Below, piece by piece: positions 43,601 to 64,000 of a stretch of 64,000 nucleotides of DNA. The notes beneath the pieces are model-generated. The model was not told the DNA's origin and ran no database searches. It saw only the letters and a list, made by a program, of their open reading frames with translations. Origin of the DNA: Elephas maximus indicus (lineage: Eukaryota > Chordata > Mammalia > Proboscidea > Elephantidae); assembly GCF_024166365.1 (NCBI RefSeq), contig NC_064842.1:15409001-15473000 (forward strand), written 5' to 3'. Each line of letters starts with the position of its first letter. Positions within the stretch are counted from its first letter, which is position 1. Both the position numbers and the translations under genes were made by a program.

Positions 43601-44531
43601 ACTGGACAACTGGGACCATAGTCTCCTCCCAGCGCTACTACAAGGAGAACCTGGGGAAGGGTTTGAACGTCCACAGGCATGAGAGGTGAGCCTGGTTGGA
43701 GTCTGGAGTGGGGGCCTCTGAGGCAGGGAGCAGGGGAACACCAGTCTTGAGCACAGGAGGGGCATTGTGGTAGGAAAAGCACAGTCTGGCCCAGCTGCCA
43801 CCCGCGGTATGCACTGGGTGCCTGGATAAGAACACTATTTAGTCAGGATGCTGGCTGAAATGCCCATGCCTTTCCAGTTGGCTCCTAGAGCACACCGAGC
43901 CGGTCCCTAGATGTCCCTAGGGCTCCCCTGGGGCCAGGGTGCTGACCTGATGTGGCACTGATAGTTCCGGGATGTCCCCGGCACCCTGCTGGGGCCAGCT
44001 GGTTTCCAAATCTCACATGGAGACCCTCAGGCAACAGTGAAGGGAAGGGGGAGCAAAGGTGGGCAGCTGGAGGCTGTCCCACCCTGGCTCTCAGCTATGT
44101 TCTCAGCCACTCCTCCCAGAAAAGAGAGGCCCCTTAGTGGGCTGGAATTGAGGGGGTAGGCTGGGAAAAGCCGTTAAAGCCCTGGGTCGGTCCTTTTCTT
44201 TATGGCTCTGAAGGTCTCGGTGGGTGGGTGAGCTGACCCCCTCCCCCAGGCCCCTGGACCCATGCTCTGGGCAACAGAGAGGAATGGGGCCAGCCTCTCC
44301 CCCAATGGGATCTCTGCCCCCCTCCCCAGGATGAAGGTCCACGTGCCCACCGGCTTTGCCGCCTTCCCTGACGAGCTAATCCACGTCCCGGAAAAGCTGG
44401 TGAGGTTCAAGTACCCAAAACTGCTCTCCTATTCCTACATGCCCCGCGGGGGCCACTTCGCTGCCTTTGAGGAGCCAGAGCTGCTCGCCAAGGACATCCG
44501 CAAATTCGTGGAGCAGGTGGAGCGGCAGTGA
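28503..44531 (+). CDS. EPHX1: EPHX1, microsomal epoxide hydrolase (spliced CDS, 8 coding exons)
   Basis: Converts xenobiotic and endogenous epoxides to trans-diols at the ER membrane; an alpha/beta-hydrolase that acts through a covalent ester intermediate. Joining 28503-28685, 30792-30972, 35905-36132, 36733-36862, 37340-37548, 39543-39651, 43560-43685 and 44330-44531 gives 1368 nt: 455 codons plus TGA, the usual mammalian length, with GT-AG at every intron. Residues 1-20 form the N-terminal membrane anchor ([13 protein letters not shown]). The oxyanion-hole HGWPG is at 148-152, nucleophile Asp226 lies in GGDWGS, the tyrosines are Tyr299 and Tyr374, the charge-relay acid is Glu404 and the base is His431 in GGHF. 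All are present, so the gene looks functional. Tyr113 and Arg139 occupy the two sites polymorphic in humans. Residues 376-388 differ most from the human protein as I remember it. It is convergent with TMEM63A. Confidence 0.98.
29150..29375 (-). repeat. MIR SINE
   Basis: The reverse-complement MIR core is readable: GTTCCCATTTTACAGACGCAGAAACTGAAGC, then GGAGGATTTGAACTCAGGCCTGTCTCACTCC. Confidence 0.8.
29640..29695 (+). repeat. Three-unit minisatellite in intron 2
   Basis: The motif AATAGGGATAAATGCCAT occurs three times in a row with small changes. Confidence 0.9.
29797..29953 (-). repeat. AfroSINE (long subtype), head truncated
   Basis: CAGTTGCCATTGATTCCAACTCATGG tail, GCAAGTAGATTGCCAGGCC middle, ending near CACCCAGAGACTCTC. 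Confidence 0.85.
30228..30478 (+). repeat. Ancient mammalian DNA-transposon-like repeat
   Basis: Contains GTCAGCAAACTATGGCCC, AATAAAGTTTCATTGGAACACAGCCAC and GCAGCCTGCAAAGCC, blocks of a repeat common in placental genomes. I cannot name the subfamily with certainty. Confidence 0.55.
30792..30972 (+). CDS. EPHX1: EPHX1 exon 3
   Basis: The acceptor CTTCAG ends at 30791. It encodes residues 62-121 plus the first base of codon 122. It covers the N-terminal lid region of the EPHN family ([27 protein letters not shown]), with Tyr113 in NKYPHF. The donor is G|GTAGGT. Confidence 0.97.
31083..32200. other. AT-rich block in intron 3, unidentified
   Basis: About 1.1 kb, markedly AT-rich compared with flanking intron, with no open frame of note and no repeat that I can name. 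It could be an old DNA transposon or LTR relic. Confidence 0.4.
32305..32435 (+). repeat. AfroSINE (short subtype) with RTE-like tail
   Basis: The head GGAGCCCTAGTGGTGCAATGG is followed by a partial deletion of the tRNA-like part, then ACCCTATGGGGCAGCTC. The tail CTGACTCCATGGCATATAACAACAAC closely matches the RTE 3' terminus. Confidence 0.9.
32656..32674 (+). repeat. Poly(T) tract
   Basis: A homopolymer T run in intron 3. It has no recognisable element attached. Confidence 0.85.
33075..33220 (-). mobile_element. L2-like LINE fragment
   Basis: Contains AGACTTGAAGGATGAATAGGAGTTTGCC and GGGGAATAGTATGTTCAAAGACTTAGAGGC, the same blocks as in the fragments at 12900 and 40460. Confidence 0.55.
33221..34792. 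other. Intron 3, mostly unassigned
   Basis: Includes a 26-base tandem duplication at 33385-33436 (GGACTAGCCGTGGGTTGGTC type). An AT-rich piece near 34150-34210 resembles the old L1 segment at 14150. No exon is seen. Confidence 0.35.
34793..34985 (-). repeat. AfroSINE, uninterrupted at the RTE target site
   Basis: Reverse orientation: TGTTGTGGAGTCGATTTTGACC, then AAGGCCGTAACCCTTACAGAAGCAGACTGCC, then CACCACCAGGGCTCC. It shows the intact sequence at the point where two other copies carry RTE insertions. Confidence 0.93.
35328..35487 (-). repeat. AfroSINE (short subtype), first of a head-to-head pair
   Basis: A well-preserved reverse copy: AACCAAACCCAGTGCCGTCGAGTCG and CCATGGAGTTTCCAAGGAATGCC, ending at CTTAACCACTATGCCA, directly against the next copy. 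Confidence 0.95.
35488..35590 (+). repeat. AfroSINE 3' half, second of a head-to-head pair
   Basis: Starts at AAAGATTACAGCCAAGAAAACC and ends with GAGTTGGAATCGACTCAGCAGCAACAGG and a GGTTTTT-rich end. It is opposite in orientation to the preceding copy. Confidence 0.9.
35905..36132 (+). CDS. EPHX1: EPHX1 exon 4
   Basis: The acceptor CCCCAG ends at 35904. It encodes the end of codon 122 to the first base of codon 198. It contains Arg139, the oxyanion-hole motif HGWPGSF (148-154) and the strand-turn motif [11 protein letters not shown]. The donor is G|GTAGGG. Confidence 0.97.
36733..36862 (+). CDS. EPHX1: EPHX1 exon 5 (nucleophile exon)
   Basis: The acceptor ACCAG ends at 36732. It encodes residues 198-241 with the catalytic nucleophile Asp226 in [10 protein letters not shown]. 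The donor is AG|GTGAGG. Confidence 0.97.
37340..37548 (+). CDS. EPHX1: EPHX1 exon 6
   Basis: The acceptor CCTCAG ends at 37339. It encodes residues 241-311, including the cap domain and active-site Tyr299 (RESGYLHIQ). The donor is G|GTGAGC. Codon 241 reads Arg (AG|G). Confidence 0.97.
37549..38560. other. Intron 6, first part, nothing recognised
   Basis: It contains an AT-rich stretch (about 38060-38560) with no identifiable element. Confidence 0.35.
38561..39270 (-). mobile_element. Old L1M-like fragment
   Basis: Pieces such as TTTATATGGATGGAATCAGAGTGTGTATTCTTTCG and ATTATGTTTGTGAGATTTACC resemble the reverse complement of old mammalian L1 3' regions. Confidence 0.5.
39543..39651 (+). CDS. 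EPHX1: EPHX1 exon 7
   Basis: The acceptor ACCTAG ends at 39542. It encodes residues 311-347 ([19 protein letters not shown], then LEDGGLE). The donor is AG|GTGAGA. Confidence 0.97.
39790..39905 (-). repeat. MIR fragment
   Basis: GTGGATAAGGAAGCTGAGGCACAGAGAGGTC is the reverse-complement MIR core. Confidence 0.6.
40190..40372 (+). mobile_element. L2 LINE 3' end
   Basis: The L2 terminus is clear: AGAACAGTGCTGGGCATGTAGTAGGTGCTCAATAAATATTTGTTGAATGAATGA. Confidence 0.75.
40425..41000 (-). mobile_element. L2-like LINE fragments
   Basis: CTTGAAGGATGAATAGGAGTTTGCC and GCAGAGGGAACAGCAGAAGCAAAG, then AGATCCCTCTCACTGCAGTAGG. They follow the order of the fragment at 12900. The boundaries are uncertain. 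Confidence 0.5.
41313..41839 (-). mobile_element. Solo LTR with 5-bp target-site duplication
   Basis: An LTR-like element with TG...CA ends (TGTCTTAG...CCATGACA) flanked by CAGGG on both sides (41308-41312 and 41840-41844). The AATAAA-type signal is readable on the minus strand near the low-coordinate end, giving a minus orientation. A 38-base segment at the left end is duplicated. No coding sequence is present. It looks lineage-specific; I cannot name the family. Confidence 0.7.
42231..42306 (+). repeat. Two-unit tandem duplication in intron 7
   Basis: The unit CCCTCTCTACTTCCTGGGC with flanks occurs twice in tandem, about 38 bases apart. Confidence 0.9.
42400..42657 (+). mobile_element. L2 LINE 3' end
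   Basis: GAGAAGCCTTCCCTGACTTCTCC, followed by TAGCTCAGCACCTGGCACACAGTAAGTGCTC, is typical of the L2 3' region. Confidence 0.75.
42831..42922 (+). repeat. 46-bp tandem duplication
   Basis: Two exact-length copies (42831-42876 and 42877-42922) differ at four positions. Every difference is a CpG in copy 1 that reads TpG or CpA in copy 2. Confidence 0.95.
43175..43380 (+). repeat. MIR SINE
   Basis: CTAAGTTTGAATCTGGATTTTCCG, CAAAATGGAGGTAATGGTAGTACC and AACAGTGCCTGCCTCATACATGGTAAGCACC are in MIR order. Confidence 0.8.
43560..43685 (+). CDS. EPHX1: EPHX1 exon 8
   Basis: The acceptor TTGCCAG ends at 43559. It encodes residues 347-389 with active-site Tyr374 ([11 protein letters not shown]). The segment after GKG differs from the human sequence as I remember it. 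The donor is AG|GTGAGC. Confidence 0.97.
44330..44531 (+). CDS. EPHX1: EPHX1 exon 9 (last coding exon)
   Basis: The acceptor CCCCAG ends at 44329. It encodes residues 389-455 with charge-relay Glu404 (AFPDELIH) and catalytic His431 ([11 protein letters not shown]). The stop TGA is at 44529-44531. Confidence 0.98.
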
Positions 44532-44840
44532 CGCCCGCGGGGACTGGCAGTCGCCCCCGAGGCAGCCCCGACCCTCGCTGCCACCCTGCCCTTTGGCACC
44601 GAAGCCCCAGCCTCCTGGCGCCAGCTCTCCTCGGAGCAGCCCCCGTCCTCCCTGGGCCCCGGGGAGTGGGGCTGGCAGGGAGTAGTGGCCTCCTTTTCTT
44701 GGCAAAGATGCCCCTTTCCTGAGGATTGAATTTGTGTCCTTCCCCGCCCACGCTGGGACCCCAAGCTCAGCTCCATGCCCCCCACCCCCACGTGGGAGAA
44801 AACGTGGCTTTGATAATAAACGATTTTACGTCTGAGTAAC
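44532..44840 (+). other. EPHX1: EPHX1 3'UTR
   Basis: A short 3'UTR from the stop to about 20 bases after the polyadenylation signal. The exact cleavage site is not known. Confidence 0.85.
44815..44820 (+). terminator. EPHX1: EPHX1 polyadenylation signal AATAAA
   Basis: A canonical hexamer about 285 bases after the stop codon, followed by a GT-containing stretch. Confidence 0.9.
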
Positions 44841-44859
44841 ACGCGAGTCCCTGACCCCA

Positions 44860-45260
44860 GAGCAGGTTCCGCTTCCAGCGCGGGGACGGCAGCTCTGCAG
44901 CCTGTGTTGGGGAGGGGGTCCCACCGGGCCCTCTGCCGCCCCTCCTCCTGGGAAGGGAAAGAGAGGCCGCTAACCGAGCCCACGCTGCGCGGGAACCCCG
45001 GTGTAGGAGGCTGGGCCGCCCCAAAAGACGAACCCCGCCTCCACCCCATCCCAGAGCGCGGGGCAGAAGGGGCAAGCCGGCGTGAGCGCCGAGGATAGGC
45101 CAGCACGGAGAATTAAGGGGGGCGCAGCTGTGAGAAGGGCCCCGCTTTACGCCTCGCCTCCGAAACCCCGGCTCGGCCACGGGGCTGATGTGGGGCCGCC
45201 CAGGCCCCGCCGCTGTCAGGCTCCAGAATCCTCGAGCGGCCCCGCCCACCCACGACACAC
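44860..45260. promoter_or_regulatory. CpG-rich block between convergent gene ends
   Basis: High GC with many CpG in the gap between the EPHX1 and TMEM63A polyadenylation signals. No TATA box, coding exon or repeat is recognised. Open frames on both strands follow from the composition. Confidence 0.5.
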
Positions 45261-45597
45261 CGACTTGGCCTCTGGCGCCACCTGGAGGCAGGAGGGAGGA
45301 AGCGTAACAAGTCCAGAGTTGGGTCCCAGCCCCATCGGAGGAGAAAGGGCAAAGGGCTGCTGCTCCTTCCTGCCAGCATCACAGTTTAAGAGAACAGTCT
45401 TGCACCCAGCCCAGACACACCTACCTCCTCCTCTCTTCTGCCCTGGGCTGGTGTCCAGCCCCACACTTGTCCACACTGTCCTCCCCTTAGAGCTGTTCCA
45501 CCCCTTTTGAAGGACGCAGACAGGATCGAGGGCTGAGTGGAGGCTGAGCCCCTCACCCTCAGCCCTAAAAAGGCAGGAGAGTCTGGGTCTCAGCAAC

Positions 45598-46448
45598 CTG
45601 TCCAAATGGACACTTTATTAATAATCCTCATTATCCCTGACTGCTGTGGGTGACCCTGATCCAGCCATAGCATCACTGGCAACATGGTACAAGAACCCCA
45701 CGCAAGGACGAGATAGCAGGATGCAGAGTGTGTGCTCAGCTGGCTGAGCCTGCTGCAGCCAGCACCATCCCATCTCCTCCCTGCTCCCCACAGCTGATGC
45801 CTGGGAGCAGCTTCAAGGGGCCAACACTGCTGGGGGTGGGAGGATGGATGAACAACTTAATACAAGGAGGGGTGAGCTGAACTGAACCTGGGCTCCCATT
45901 TGCACCCCATCTCAGACCCGGGCCTGCTGCAGGCTCTTTGGTTATCGGATGTGTCTGTGTGTGCGCATGGGTGTGTGTATGTAAAAGGTGTTTGAGTATT
46001 CAGAAGGGAGAAAGTCTTCACTGTTACCTTCTAGAGTCACAAGAGCTAATGGCTCTGAGGGACAAAATTCCAACACATGATCTGGATTGGACATCATTGG
46101 GGACATCATTCCAGCTAGGAGCTGGAAGCTGTGCAAAGGGGAGGGGGGAGGAACCTGGGAAATGAGCAGGCCGCAGGGGAGCAGGTAAGGTACAGAGCTG
46201 TGAGTATACCCTTCACCACTGCTGTGACCAGAAAAGGCCACCCACTGGCCCTTAACTGGCATCCCAACCCATCCCACCTAGCCAAGGGCCTGAGCCCATG
46301 GCCTTCCTGGGTCCACATTTCTAGAGCAGTGGAGCCTGAAACAGTGGAGAGAAGTCCTGAACTTGGCTGGAATCGGAGACCGTGCTCCTGCTCTTGTGTC
46401 TCCTCAGCATCTGGCTCCCAGAGCCTGGGCCAGCGGGGCAGCTTGCCC
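45598..46448 (-). other. TMEM63A: TMEM63A 3'UTR
   Basis: Sequence from the stop codon (complement of 46449-46451) down to the polyadenylation signal on the minus strand. It contains a short TG-rich stretch near 45950. Confidence 0.85.
45614..45619 (-). terminator. TMEM63A: TMEM63A polyadenylation signal AATAAA
   Basis: TTTATT on the + strand reads AATAAA on the minus strand. It is about 830 bases after the TMEM63A stop and about 795 bases from the EPHX1 signal. Confidence 0.88.

Positions 46449-64000
<17,552 letters not shown>

Noticed and set aside
44435-45106. 223-codon minus-strand open frame overlapping EPHX1 exon 9 and the CpG block
   Set aside because: It follows from high GC with few stops. 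It has no protein family signature and runs antisense through a real coding exon.

Overview
The window is nuclear DNA from a placental mammal. It holds two convergent, intron-containing host genes in a dense background of interspersed repeats. The repeats point to Afrotheria, most likely a paenungulate (elephant, manatee or hyrax type). There are about 30 tRNA-headed SINEs of the AfroSINE type, several BovB/RTE-type LINE copies whose 3' tail matches the tail of those SINEs, lineage-typical L1 3'UTRs, and older pan-mammalian MIR, L2, MER5A and MLT1 elements. There is no bacterial, plasmid or CRISPR content.

Layout. Positions 1-3400 are intergenic or promoter-proximal: two RTE copies, one with a long open reverse-transcriptase frame, and GC/CpG-rich sequence ending in a well-formed TATA promoter with a candidate distal first exon at about 3398-3445. 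Positions 3446-28497 form a very long first intron filled with repeats. It contains a CpG-rich block (about 16.8-17.65 kb), a rearranged L1 with a nested L1, a fold-back inverted copy of flanking DNA, and a candidate proximal first exon (about 26325-26513) with a perfect Maf/NRF2-type element just upstream. Positions 28503-44531 carry the coding exons of EPHX1 (microsomal epoxide hydrolase) on the + strand. The eight coding exons join in frame to exactly 455 codons plus stop, with every catalytic residue present. Positions 44841-45597 are a short, partly CpG-rich gap between the two convergent 3' ends. From 45598 to beyond 64000 the minus strand carries the 3' half of TMEM63A (OSCA/TMEM63 mechanosensitive cation channel): ten in-frame coding exons, giving 397 complete C-terminal codons, plus the 3'UTR. 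The 5' half lies outside the window. This EPHX1-TMEM63A tail-to-tail order is the one known from human chromosome 1q42.

Function. EPHX1 hydrolyses reactive epoxides at the endoplasmic reticulum membrane, and TMEM63A is an ion channel. They are neighbours by synteny, not by pathway.

I did not find a new biological system. The most unusual structures come from genome rearrangement and transposition: (i) an opposite-strand excursion that copied three collinear pieces of local sequence back into an L1 3'UTR; (ii) two independent RTE insertions at the same internal position of two different AfroSINEs, one of them part of a three-layer nest with readable target-site duplications; (iii) a small non-autonomous RTE family made from the two RTE ends; and (iv) the T-MARE near a probable EPHX1 promoter. 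Repeat family names come from recognition by eye, not from a database search.
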